Assembly: GCA_021442455.1 (NCBI GenBank) | Contig: JABUSY010000046.1 | Span: 1-64,000, forward strand | Direction: 5' to 3' | Length of the DNA: 64,000 nt | Source of the DNA: Lachnospiraceae bacterium | GTDB lineage: Bacteria; Bacillota; Clostridia; Lachnospirales; Lachnospiraceae | In this document: one piece after another, positions 23,016 through 33,833 of the stretch | Position numbering within the stretch: position 1 is the stretch's first letter | Layout of the letters: every line of letters starts with the position of its first letter | Program-made: the position numbers and the translations under genes | The notes under the pieces: generated by a model | What the model was told of the DNA's origin: nothing | The model's input: the letters and a program-made list of their open reading frames with translations, nothing else | The model's database searches: none

Positions 23016-24371
23016 GTGATTCATCAATATAAAAATAATGGTTTTAACATGGTTCTTGATGTAAACAGCGGATCGGTTCATGTAGTGGATGATGTCGTGT
23101 ATGATTTGCTGGATTTGATGAACCGAAAGCTTTCGCTGGAGGATATTACAGCAGTTCTGAAGGGAAAATATACATTTAAAGATATCGGTGAAGCATATGC
23201 TGAGGTACGGGAGCTGATGGATGCAGGCATGTTGTGTACTGAAGATGTTTACCGAAATAAGATTAATCATTTTCAGGATAGTATTGTACTTAAGGCTCTT
23301 TGCTTGCATATTGCTCATGACTGTAATTTAGCATGTAGGTATTGTTTTGCAGAAAAAGGTGAATACCATGCTGAAAGAGGATTGATGTGCCTGGAGGTAG
23401 GAAAAAAAGCTTTGAATTTTTTAATTACGCATTCTGGGAGTCACAGAAATCTAGAGGTGGATTTTTTTGGAGGTGAGCCGCTCATGAATTGGCAGGTGCT
23501 CAAAGAGCTTGTGGCTTACGGACGTATACAGGAAAAGAAGCATCACAAAAATTTTCGTTTCACCCTTACTACGAACGGCGTTCTTCTGAACAACGAGGTG
23601 ATGGAATTTTGCAACTGGGAGATGAGCAATGTGGTTATGAGCATCGACGGACGGCAGGAATTTCACGATCGGATGCGTCCGTTACGTCAAGGGAGTGGTA
23701 GTTATAGCTTGATCGTTCCAAAGTTCCAGAAGTTTGCTGAGAGCCGTCATCAGGAAAAATATTATGTGCGTGGTACCTTTACTCATTACAATTTGGATTT
23801 TTCTGCCGATGTGTTGCATTTGGCAGATCTAGGGTTTAAGCAGATTTCTGTAGAACCGGTAGTGGCACCGAAGTCTGCTGATTATGCAATCCGAAGAGAG
23901 GATCTACCTGTCATCATGGAGCAATATGATATTCTAGCCAGAAAAATGATTCAAAGGCAAAGAGAAGGGAGAGGTTTCAATTTTTTCCATTTCATGATAG
24001 ATTTGATCAATGGCCCTTGCTTGTATAAGAGGCTTTCAGGCTGTGGATCAGGCACTGAATATCTAGCGGTTACTCCATTAGGAGATTTCTATCCCTGCCA
24101 TCAATTTGTTGGGAAAAAGCAGTTTTGCTTAGGAAATGTGGAACAGGGTATTAAACGGACAGAGATTTGCAATGAGTTTAAGCAGTGTAATGTTTATTCA
24201 AAAGAGGAATGTTCCAAGTGTTTTGCAAAATTTTACTGCAGTGGTGGATGTGCCGCCAATTCTTGGAATTTAAAAAGAAAGATCAATGATATTGATGACA
24301 TTGGATGTGATATGCAACGCAAGCGACTTGAATGCGCCTTGATGATAAAAGCAGCTCTGGCTGATGAATAA
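23016..24371 (+). CDS. SCIFF maturase, radical SAM/SPASM thioether (ranthipeptide) synthase
   Basis: Likely GTG start 23016 after aaaagagg SD (VIHQYKNNGFNMVLDVNSGSVHVVDDVVYDLL); CNLACRYC radical-SAM motif; C-terminal SPASM cysteines CGSGTEYLAVTPLGDFYPCHQFVG...CNVYSKEECSKCFAKFYCSGGCAANSW; adjacent to SCIFF peptide. Confidence 0.94.
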   Translation: MIHQYKNNGFNMVLDVNSGSVHVVDDVVYDLLDLMNRKLSLEDITAVLKGKYTFKDIGEAYAEVRELMDAGMLCTEDVYRNKINHFQDSIVLKALCLHIAHDCNLACRYCFAEKGEYHAERGLMCLEVGKKALNFLITHSGSHRNLEVDFFGGEPLMNWQVLKELVAYGRIQEKKHHKNFRFTLTTNGVLLNNEVMEFCNWEMSNVVMSIDGRQEFHDRMRPLRQGSGSYSLIVPKFQKFAESRHQEKYYVRGTFTHYNLDFSADVLHLADLGFKQISVEPVVAPKSADYAIRREDLPVIMEQYDILARKMIQRQREGRGFNFFHFMIDLINGPCLYKRLSGCGSGTEYLAVTPLGDFYPCHQFVGKKQFCLGNVEQGIKRTEICNEFKQCNVYSKEECSKCFAKFYCSGGCAANSWNLKRKINDIDDIGCDMQRKRLECALMIKAALADE

Positions 24372-24384
24372 ATAAAAACATAAA

Positions 24385-25480
24385 GGGATATTCATTAATG
24401 TTATTTTGATCATCTGTATAGTTGCTGCTTGGATTCTTTACTATCAATAAGATAGAGGGGGAAATGAATATCAGGAGGGGAGTATGACGAATATCCGCAC
24501 AGAGTTGGATTTTTCCCAAAGTATTAGCATCGTGTATTAGATGAAGGTAAAGAAATTCTACTCAAGAAGAATATGAATAATATAATTTACAATTTATAGC
24601 AGCGTGTTGCTCAGTACAGCAATGTGGCATAGGTATCAATAGGAATTTTACTCGGATTAGTATTGAAATTTTGAAAAAGAACAAGAAAAATACGTTTCTG
24701 AAAAAAGTTGCATAGATTTGGTTTATTGGTATTTCCAGAATGAAAGCATTAATACAGTTTTTTATCGTCAATGTGCAAAGTGTAGCGAAAACAATATATG
24801 TTTGATGTTCTCTGAGGGAAAGGTAAACTTAAATTTTCTGAGACTGTTATAAAGACAAGATAGACAAGAGGATTAAATCTTGTATCCAGATGATAAAGTA
24901 TAATTACAAAGGACATGTCTCAAAGAAACGACATGTTTGGTATTGACGACGGTGTGATAGCCGTTATTATAGAAGTTCTGATTTTCATTATCTTTATTTT
25001 TATAATTGTTGTATATAGGATATTTACTCTAGCAAAAGGTTGAAACTTGGTAATATTCACTTTTCTAGATTTAATATATCTGAATACCTTTGATCTTACG
25101 TTGATTTTGTTTGAAATTGTAGGTGTCCATTTTGACAATTGGCGTGAATTGTAGATGTTGATTATTTATCTATGTATGAATGCGAGAAGCACTGACAGTA
25201 GGAAAAGAGGTTGACGATTACATAGAATCGGTTTTTTAAACAAGAAAGCTTTTTTAGTAGTCTTTTGAAATAATGTGTTAACTTTGATAACTATGGCAGT
25301 GTTCTATTTGTTGAGAATTGATAGTATCTGTTGGCGTGTGTTTATATTTGGCGATATGATCGCAGGTCTTCAAATTTTATGGCACAATCAAAGCCTACAA
25401 GTCGATCAATTTTGTATGAAAGGAAAATTTTTTGTTCATCTTCTCGACAATACTGGGAATTACTATTGTAGTGAATTTTA
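24385..25480 (+). pseudogene. secD: eroded protein-export membrane protein SecD
   Basis: Fragments NIRTELDFSQSISIVY, QRVAQYSNVA, IFIIFIFIIVVYRIFTLAKG..LVIFTFLDLIYLNTFDLTLILFEIVGV (cf. SecD ALDLTLTLPGIAGI), IGFLNKKAF, separated by stops/frameshifts; expected position downstream of SCIFF pair. Confidence 0.85.
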
Positions 25481-25739
25481 GTAAAAAAATTGAGTCTCTT
25501 GGTATACCTTAGATACATTCGGTGATATCAGAGATAATCGAGCATGAGAATGTGATTTTTCAGTAGATTAATGACATTAACTAGATGATTATCAAGAGGA
25601 GAGTTGAATGCGGATGGCAGAAAATAGCTGAAAACAGTAATTTCTGAAAAGTTATCAACGTGGAAGAAATTATGGGGGGAAATTTCTTTCTCGCTTAGTG
25701 AGCAAATCAGGCAAAAATATCATACAAGTTGTTGCAATG

Positions 25740-26240
25740 ATGCTAATCTTTACGTTTTTGTATATTTGATTTTGTTTGTTACTTTTTGGATCTTCGTTTC
25801 ACTTCCAGTTTTAGTATATGCTATTTTTATTTTTCTGTTTTTATGTCTTCTCCCGTTTGTTAATGAAGAGCATATTTATAGTTGTCATGCTGACAATCTT
25901 CGGCTATTTGATCCGCGCTCTTTATATGACTGGATTCGGGGAAAGCTGTCAAGTATGTATGAAGGATATCAGCTGGAAACTGAATATGCATATATCTGTA
26001 ACCAAAAATTTGACAGAAAGTATTTATTTTTTACGACGTTTATCACGATTTGTGATTGTATCTGTTGGATGTTTTGTAAGTCAGAGGATCTACTCTTTTG
26101 ATCATTGCGAAATTTTCGTGAAAGCCTATTCTGCCGTATGTCTAACCAGTTCTTTGTAAGTATATCATGAAAGCGAAGCCGGGTACAAACGATCTTAAAT
26201 AAAGAGACAGTTTCTAAACTTGTAGTGGTGGCAACATCTT
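25740..26240 (+). pseudogene. secF: eroded protein-export membrane protein SecF
   Basis: MKSIFIVVMLTIFGYLI and VTKNLTESIYFLRRLSRFVIVSVGCFV..IYSF..CEIFVKAYSAVCLTSSL resemble SecF FIAAMLTIVGYSIND and VNQTLTRSINTSLTTFI...AYSSI regions, frame-broken. Confidence 0.7.
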
Positions 26241-26364
26241 TTCTAAGTGTCAATGTACAACCAGTGTTCAGTGAAGATAGATTTTTGTGGTGTCTAAGAA
26301 AAAAACAAAACAGATTAAACTTACAGAGTGAAAAAAACTAAGAAAGGTAGAGAAAGACAATACT

Positions 26365-28080
26365 ATGGAAAAATGGATAGTAATAGCAGAACATGCCGAT
26401 TTCATGGATATTGCAAGGCAATTTTCAATTGATCCAGTGCTTGCTCGGCTGATACGGAATCGGGATATAGTGGCAAGTGAAGAAATAAAAAAATATCTGT
26501 ATGGAGGGCTTTTAGATCTGTATCCTCCGGAGCAGCTTAAGGGAATACGAAAGGCAGGCAAAATTTTGCTACAGAAGATTAGGGAGAGGAAACTGATCCG
26601 GGTGATTGGAGATTATGATATCGATGGGGTAATGTCTGCTTATATATTACAGACAGGGTTGAAACGTCTAGGTGCTATTTGTAATGTGCGGATGCCAGAG
26701 AGGATCAAGGACGGCTATGGGCTGAATGAAAATCTAGTTCGCCAGGCTTTCGATGATAGCATTGATACGATTGTGACTTGTGATAACGGGATTATAGCGT
26801 CTGCTCCCATCTCTCTAGCTCGAGAATTGGGAATGTCTACGGTAGTGACCGATCATCACGAAGTTTCCTATTCTGAACAAGAAGATGGAACACGTGAATA
26901 TATACTTCCGCCTGCAGATGCAGTAATTAATCCAAAACAGCCAGGCTGTTCTTACCCTTTTAAGGAGATTTGTGGCGCTGCTATAGCATGGAAGCTAATC
27001 TGTTATCTCTATAATCAGGTAGGCATAGAAGAAAAGGAACAAGAAAACTTTTTGGAATTTGTGTGTCTTGCTACAGTTGGAGACGTGATGGATCTTCAGG
27101 ATGAAAACAGAATTTTAGTAAAAGAAGGCTTGAAACGTCTCCGAAGGACGAAAAATTTGGGGATCCAGGCATTGATCAAGCAAAATGGTTTGGAGCCGCT
27201 TCAGATAGACGTTCATCACATCGGATTTGTATTAGGACCATGCTTGAATGCAAGCGGGAGGTTGGATACGGCGAAACGCACTTTGGATCTGCTGACAGCG
27301 GAAAGCAGGGAAGAGTCGGAGCGGCTAGCAAGAGATCTGAAAGCTATGAACGAAAAGCGAAAGGGAATGACGGAGCAGGGGGTAGAGGAAGCTGTCAGCT
27401 TGGTGGAATCTACATCACTGATAGATGATAAGGTCCTAGTAATTTATCTTCCAAATTGTCACGAAAGCCTGGCTGGAATCATCGCAGGAAGGTTAAAAGA
27501 ATATTACCACAGGCCTTCTTTCGTACTGACGGGGAAGGAAGAAGGGACGAAAGGTTCCGGGCGTTCCATTGAGGTCTATTCCATGTATGAGGAGCTTTGT
27601 AAATGCCGAGAGTATTTAATACGTTTTGGAGGTCATCCGATGGCTGCTGGAATTTGTATGGAGAAAAAAAATATACCGTTATTTCGGGAAAGGATCAATC
27701 AACTATGCGAACTTACGGAAGAAGACATAATTCCACAAATTACCATAGATGCTCCCATGTCCATACGCTATGTCAATCGGAAGCTGCTGGAGCAAATAGC
27801 TCTACTTAAACCTTTCGGTAAGGGAAATCCAAGACCTCTTTTCATAGAAAAAAAAATGAAAGTGTTAAATCAAAGAATTTTTGGCAAAAATAGAAATGTA
27901 GTAAAAATGCAAGTGATGAACGAAAACGGCTATGCGATGAACGGAATTTACTTTGGAAACGCAAGAAAATTCAGCCATTACGTCGCCATACATTCTCAGC
28001 TATCTCTTGTTTATTATCCTAGTATCAATAGTCATATGGGTCACGAAACTTTGCAAATCATAATCACCAACTATCGATAA
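26365..28080 (+). CDS. recJ: single-stranded-DNA-specific exonuclease RecJ
   Basis: RVIGDYDIDGVMSAYILQTGL, VTDHHEVSY (DHH), LGPCLNASGRLDTAKRTLDLLTA, RFGGHPMAAGICME. Confidence 0.96.
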   Translation: MEKWIVIAEHADFMDIARQFSIDPVLARLIRNRDIVASEEIKKYLYGGLLDLYPPEQLKGIRKAGKILLQKIRERKLIRVIGDYDIDGVMSAYILQTGLKRLGAICNVRMPERIKDGYGLNENLVRQAFDDSIDTIVTCDNGIIASAPISLARELGMSTVVTDHHEVSYSEQEDGTREYILPPADAVINPKQPGCSYPFKEICGAAIAWKLICYLYNQVGIEEKEQENFLEFVCLATVGDVMDLQDENRILVKEGLKRLRRTKNLGIQALIKQNGLEPLQIDVHHIGFVLGPCLNASGRLDTAKRTLDLLTAESREESERLARDLKAMNEKRKGMTEQGVEEAVSLVESTSLIDDKVLVIYLPNCHESLAGIIAGRLKEYYHRPSFVLTGKEEGTKGSGRSIEVYSMYEELCKCREYLIRFGGHPMAAGICMEKKNIPLFRERINQLCELTEEDIIPQITIDAPMSIRYVNRKLLEQIALLKPFGKGNPRPLFIEKKMKVLNQRIFGKNRNVVKMQVMNENGYAMNGIYFGNARKFSHYVAIHSQLSLVYYPSINSHMGHETLQIIITNYR

Positions 28081-28109
28081 ATGATTCTGCTTGTAAGCAA
28101 AATCATTTA
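28078..28109 (+). terminator. hairpin overlapping recJ stop, putative terminator
   Basis: TAAATGATT...AATCATTTA arms with an inner GC-containing stem; downstream T content is moderate. Confidence 0.5.
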
Positions 28110-28425
28110 TTCTATGTTTCAGTAATGTTATACTTTGAATTGAAATGCTGAATATTGAAAGAATATGTGAGAAGTATTCAGGGATTATCTTTAGATGTAA
28201 GTAATATTTTGTAGAACACAGACAGGTTACAACTTGCAATTGAAAACTTATTGCAGAGACCGCTTGAAAGTTTAGATTTTGTTGTGATTGTGTCAATGTA
28301 CTTCAAAAGATTTGTGTTTAGCGTTCTATTCACATATAAATCGTTTATTTTGATTCGCATACTGATAAAAAAGATTCATCAGATGAGCAGTGTAATTGAT
28401 ATACAATGTTTGAAAGGATGATATC

Positions 28426-29055
28426 ATGGTAAAGATGAAAATTCAAACTCTAGTTCTTGGAATGGTAGCGACTAACTGTTATTTCCTTCTAAATGCAGAT
28501 ACAAAGGAAATGATCCTGGTGGATCCGGCGGATGAAGTGGAAACTATCAAAGACAAGGTAAATGCTATGGAAGGTAGGCCGGTAGCTGTGTTGCTCACCC
28601 ATGGGCATTATGATCATATTTTAGCAGCCGACAGCGTGCGTAAGATCTATCAAATTCCAGTATATATTCATGAGCTAGACGAAAGGAGTCTGAAGGATGC
28701 TTCCTTGAATCTTTCCAAGTTTTGGAGATCTTCCTTTACTATGAAGGCAGATCGGCTGTTGAAGCATGGTGACGAGTTGCATCTGGCAGACTTTGGAGTC
28801 CGTGTTCTGCACACTCCAGGACATACCGTTGGCAGTGCCTGTTATTATTTTCAGGAGCAAAAAGCTTTGATGAGCGGGGATACTATGTTCTTCCGCTCTT
28901 ATGGACGGACAGATTTTCCTACTTCCAGCATGCTGGATATGAAGAAAAGCATCCGAAGGCTGTTGCAGGAATTGCCGGATGATACGATCGTATATCCGGG
29001 GCATGAGATGTCCACAACAATTGCGATGGAAAAGAAATATAATCCACTTGCTTAA
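28426..29055 (+). CDS. MBL-fold metallo-hydrolase (glyoxalase II-like)
   Basis: LTHGHYDHILAADSVRKIY metal-binding HxHxDH motif, HTPGHTVGSACYYF, LMSGDTMFFRSYGRTDFP, VYPGHEMSTTIAMEKKYNP. Confidence 0.94.
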   Translation: MVKMKIQTLVLGMVATNCYFLLNADTKEMILVDPADEVETIKDKVNAMEGRPVAVLLTHGHYDHILAADSVRKIYQIPVYIHELDERSLKDASLNLSKFWRSSFTMKADRLLKHGDELHLADFGVRVLHTPGHTVGSACYYFQEQKALMSGDTMFFRSYGRTDFPTSSMLDMKKSIRRLLQELPDDTIVYPGHEMSTTIAMEKKYNPLA

Positions 29056-29159
29056 TATTAGCTTTCGGTTTAACTGAAAAAAATTGAATACGACGTCTGT
29101 ATATTGGTCGGTGCATTTTCCTAAGTAGCCGAATTAAGGTTGATAATTTTAAAAAGCAG

Positions 29160-29199
29160 AGGTTTCGTGAGAAATTTAACGGACCTACTCACGAAACTT
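29160..29199 (+). terminator. putative rho-independent terminator downstream of the MBL gene
   Basis: AGGTTTCGTGAG / CTCACGAAACTT stem (one G.T pair), flanked by A-rich/T-rich sequence. Confidence 0.45.
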
Positions 29200-30291
29200 T
29201 TCATACGCCTACTAAAAAAGTTTAATCAATGTAAAAATTGTTTTGGCCTTGCATATTTTTTTTGAATCCCATTTGTTGAAGCAGCGGAGAAGGTAGTGGA
29301 GGGTATATGATGAAGCTTTATTTAAAATCAGTGTTTCAAAATTTGGCGGTTATATTCGGAGGAATGAGCGATTATCCTCTGAATATCATCTATGTGTGCG
29401 TCAAAAACTTCGGTCATGTTGAAACCTTCGTAACTGGCACAGTTGTTTTTTCAGAGGAATTTTTTGGATTACTGAAAGAATTCACTGTAAAGGCGGACGA
29501 ATACGACGATTTCAGACTATGAATTAGAAATTCTGGATTTGATCATAATTTTTTGTCTGAAGAAGGTTAGGAAGAAATAAAAGTTACATTGTAGGTTGTC
29601 AAGGAACGGAAAATCGAACATTCTGATTGTTTCTATTTTGATGTTGTTACAAGACTGTATTGGTTCAAAAAGTAAGTATGCAAGAATATTAAAAAATCTG
29701 CGAGAATCATGAGAACGATAAAAGAATACGTCATGTTAATAAAGCTTTACCGTAAGAAAACATAATACAGGGGAAGTTGTAAAATGTTGGCTATGTCTCA
29801 AGTTAGATAAAGCTGGTATTTACAATATACTGATCATGAAAGGGAGAATAGGCCATTGTTCTGGCTTTCAGAACTTCTACTACCTTTGTATTTCAACAGA
29901 AAATGTATATTGAATGATTTGAGCATATCAAGGACTTTAAAATTACGTGAAACTGGGATCGACGAGATGCTAAAGAAAAGATTAAGGAATAAAATGGTCT
30001 ACAATATGAAAATTAAAAACATTTATTATTTTATAGCCTTTCAGAGGAGCTGATCAATTTGGCTCACGAGATCGTCCGTGAACTGAAACTGTCGATTAGT
30101 TTAGTAGTTGGAGGAAATGAAAATATGTTTAGATGCATTCTTATATACCTGGAAGGGATTCAATATTTTTTAGAGGCTTGGATTTTGAGAATCTGTAATG
30201 TATTCTGTGGTCTGATTGTCGACTGGCTCTACTATAGTGAGATCCGGTTGCCTGAAATTACTTTGGATATGAGAGGAGAGCTGCGATAATT

Positions 30292-31548
30292 ATGAAGTTG
30301 AAGAAGAATCCCGTAACCGGAATGAAGGATATTTTGCCGAAAGAGATGAAAATCCGTGATCATGTGATCAGGCTGATTAAGGACACTTACAGTCATTTTG
30401 GATTTTCTTCCATGGAGACTTCTTGTGTGGAGCATATTGAGAATCTCAATAGCAATCAGGGCGGCGAAAATGAAAAGCTAATTTTCAAGATTCTGAAGAG
30501 AGGCGAGAAGTTGAAGCTGAAAGATGCCAAGGAAGAAGCAGATTTAGTAGACTGCGGTCTCCGGTATGATCTTACTATACCATTATGCAGGTATTATTCC
30601 AATAATGCAAGTCAGTTACCTTCACCTTTCAAGTCATTGCAGATTGGAAATGTCTGGAGAGCTGATCGCCCTCAGAGAGGAAGATTTCGTCAGTTTATGC
30701 AGTGTGATATTGATATCCTTGGCGAGTCAACAAATTTGGCGGAGATTGAATTGATTTTAGCCAGCACCACATTGCTGGAAAAGCTGGATTTTCACGATTT
30801 CACTATCCGAATTAATGATCGAAGAATACTGAAGGCTATGGCTGCATACAGCGGTTTTCTGGAGAAGGATTATGATACTGTATTTATTATTCTGGATAAA
30901 ATGGACAAGATTTTGCTGGACGGGGTAATCCAGGAGCTGGAAAAAGCAGGATTTGCAAGGAAATCTGTAGAAAAATATATAGAACTATTACAGGTGATTA
31001 CACCGGATTCGGTCGGAGTGCGCCTGATGAAGGAAAGACTATACAATTTTCTTGAACCTTCTTATGCTGACGAGCTGATCACAATTATAGACAGAGTGAA
31101 CGCATCCAAGGATGCAAATTTCCGCATTGTCTTTGATCCAACGCTAGTGAGGGGAATGTCGTATTATACAGGGCCAATTTTTGAAATTTCTATAGACAAG
31201 CAAGGAGAAAGTATCGCTGGAGGCGGGCGTTATGATGAGATAATTGAAAAGTTCACTGGTCAGGATATACCAGCCTGCGGTTTGTCCATAGGCTTTGAAA
31301 GGATTGTTATGCTACTTTTGGAACGAAATTATCAGATTTCGGAAATTGTTAAGAAGAAAGCATATCTGTTGGATAAGAATCTGAGTTCTAAGGTTATAGG
31401 GCAGGTGATCAGAAGAGCTATGAAGGAACGGAAGAATGGATGTACAGTCAACTTGTCAATGATGAAAAAAAATAAAAAATTCCAAAAGGAGCAGCTGAAA
31501 TCGGAAGGGTATATGGAGATTGAAGAGATTTTCGTCGATAAGTTGTAA
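30292..31548 (+). CDS. hisS: histidine--tRNA ligase
   Basis: PVTGMKDILPKEMKIRDHV, LRYDLTIPLCRYY, FKSLQIGNVWRADRPQRGRFRQFMQCDIDILGE, GRYDEIIEKFTGQDIPACGLSIGFERIVMLL. Confidence 0.95.
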   Translation: MKLKKNPVTGMKDILPKEMKIRDHVIRLIKDTYSHFGFSSMETSCVEHIENLNSNQGGENEKLIFKILKRGEKLKLKDAKEEADLVDCGLRYDLTIPLCRYYSNNASQLPSPFKSLQIGNVWRADRPQRGRFRQFMQCDIDILGESTNLAEIELILASTTLLEKLDFHDFTIRINDRRILKAMAAYSGFLEKDYDTVFIILDKMDKILLDGVIQELEKAGFARKSVEKYIELLQVITPDSVGVRLMKERLYNFLEPSYADELITIIDRVNASKDANFRIVFDPTLVRGMSYYTGPIFEISIDKQGESIAGGGRYDEIIEKFTGQDIPACGLSIGFERIVMLLLERNYQISEIVKKKAYLLDKNLSSKVIGQVIRRAMKERKNGCTVNLSMMKKNKKFQKEQLKSEGYMEIEEIFVDKL

Positions 31549-31571
31549 GGATGAGAGGAGGGGCAGAATAA

Positions 31572-33368
31572 ATGGCTGAATCAATGACTGGTATGCATCG
31601 TTCTCATAGATGCGCGGAAATTACGGAAAGAGAAATTGGTACTCAAGTCACACTTATGGGATGGGTACAAAAAAAACGAAACAAAGGTGGCATCATATTT
31701 ATCGACCTGAGAGATCGGACTGGCATCATACAGTTGGTTTTTGAAAAAGATAACATAAAGGGAACAGGATTTGAGAAAGCGAGACAGCTCCGCAGTGAGT
31801 TTATCATCGCTATCACTGGTATCTTACAGTGGCGTTCCGGAGCGGTAAATAAAAAATTGGCCACAGGTACGGTAGAGGTACAAGTAGAATATATGCGGAT
31901 TTTAGCAGAGTCGGAGACACCACCATTTCCAATAGAAGAAAATAGTAAGACAAAAGAAGAGATTCGTATGAAATACCGTTATCTAGATTTGAGGCGTCCG
32001 GATATCCAGAGAAACCTGATGATGCGCTCACAGGTAGCGCTGTTGGTACGTCAGTTTATGGCCAAAGAAGGTTTTTTGGAGATTGAGACGCCAATGTTGG
32101 CTAAAAGTACTCCGGAAGGAGCACGAGATTATTTGATTCCAAGTCGCATACATCCGGGAAGCTTCTACGCTTTGCCTCAGTCTCCTCAGCTCTTTAAGCA
32201 GCTTTTGATGTGTTCGGGATATGATCGCTATATCTAGATTGCTAGATGCTTCAGGGATGAAGAGTTGCGGGCTAATCGGCAGCCAGAGTTTACACAGATT
32301 GATATGGAGATGTCTTTTGTAGACGCTGAGGATGTCATGGATGTTAATGAAAGGCTGTTGTCTTACCTTTTCAAAAAGGTGCTGGCTGTGGATGTAACGT
32401 TGCCGATTCAGCGTATATCCTGGAAGAAGGCAATGGATCGTTTCGGTTCTGATAAGCCAGATCTTCGCTTTGGTATGGAGCTTGTGAACGTATCGGAGAT
32501 TGTTAAAGGCTGTGAGTTTTCCGTTTTTAAAAATGCCCTCAAGCTACAGAATGGTTCTGTGCGCGGGATTAATGCTAAAGGTCAGGGTTGTATGCCAAAG
32601 AAAAAAATTGACAAGTTCGTGGATTATTGCGTAAAGGGATACGGCGCCAAAGGGCTGGCTTATGCTTTTGTTCAAGAAGGAGGCACGTTCAAATCTTCCT
32701 TTGCCAAGTTTATGAAAAAAAAAGAAATGACAGCTCTGGTAAGGGCTATGGACGGACAGCCGGGTGATCTGCTTCTGTTTGTAGCGGATAGCAATAAAAT
32801 CGTCTGGAATGTGCTAGGTGCGCTACGCCTAAAGTTGGCAGAGACAATAGGGTTATTGAACAAGAATGATTACTGCTTTGTGTGGATTACAGAGTTTCCG
32901 CTTCTTGAGTGGTCTGATGAGGAAAACCGTTTTATGGCCATGCATCATCCGTTTACCATGCCAATAGAAGAAGATTGGAATAAAATCGATACTGATCCGG
33001 GAAGCGTCAGGGCAAAAGCTTATGATATTGTCTTAAATGGAACGGAGTTGGGAGGAGGTTCGGTTAGAATCCACCAAAACGACATACAGGAGAAGATGTT
33101 TGAAGTTTTGGGCTTTTCGAAAGAAGAAGCTTGGAAACAGTTTGGATTCATGCTAAGCGCTTTTAAATATGGTGTACCACCTCACGCAGGGCTGGCGTAT
33201 GGCTTGGATCGTTTGGTCATGCTGATGGCACAGGAGGATTCTATCAGAGATGTCATCACCTTTCCGAAAATGAAGGACGCTTCCTGTCTGATGCTTCAGG
33301 CACCAGCGCTTGTGGACGACAAGCAATTGAAAGAACTGGCGATATCTATCTGCCAAAGGAAAGAGTAA
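31572..33368 (+). CDS. aspS: aspartate--tRNA ligase interrupted by one in-frame UAG (32235-32237)
   Basis: Two ORFs in the same frame join as ...[44 protein letters not shown]...; only one stop separates ~221 and ~376 intact codons; motif 3 GLAYGLDRLVMLM present. Confidence 0.93.
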
Positions 33369-33696
33369 AAAAACAAAAAGGTTTACTATCAAAGATTTGG
33401 ATAGTAAGCATCTCAGCCATCTTTCAAGAAGGAGGTTGTTTGTTTCCAGAGATAACAAAGTATTAAAAAATAGAAGCAATGATTTGAAGAGGTTATTTTG
33501 AGGTTATCTCGTTTTAGGGTTTTGTGGAAAAGCAATAGAATGAGGGGAAAATACGATAATAACATGTGTGTCTTTCTGATTGCTTTATGTTTGTGCAACG
33601 GAAATGTAAAACTGCTAAAATATACAAAAACTCATGTAGAGACGCGGAAGGTTCTGTGGGATAGGCTAAGTGTTTTCCATACATTGTCAGTGGAAT

Positions 33697-33833
33697 AAAT
33701 AAGATAGAGGACATTTATTATATCGAAGCAGCGGGCAATGTAGTGATCTTGATATATAATTTCGATGCTTAGAGAGAATTTTTTGACATGCTGATTTCAA
33801 TTCACTGTGAGGGACGGTAGGTTTATTCTCAAG
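33697..33833 (+). pseudogene. possible LytTR-domain response-regulator fragment
   Basis: NKIEDIYYIEAAGNVVILIYNFDA*REFFDMLISIHCEGR resembles the LytTR xxEDIYYIEAxGxxV signature; stops follow. Confidence 0.35.
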
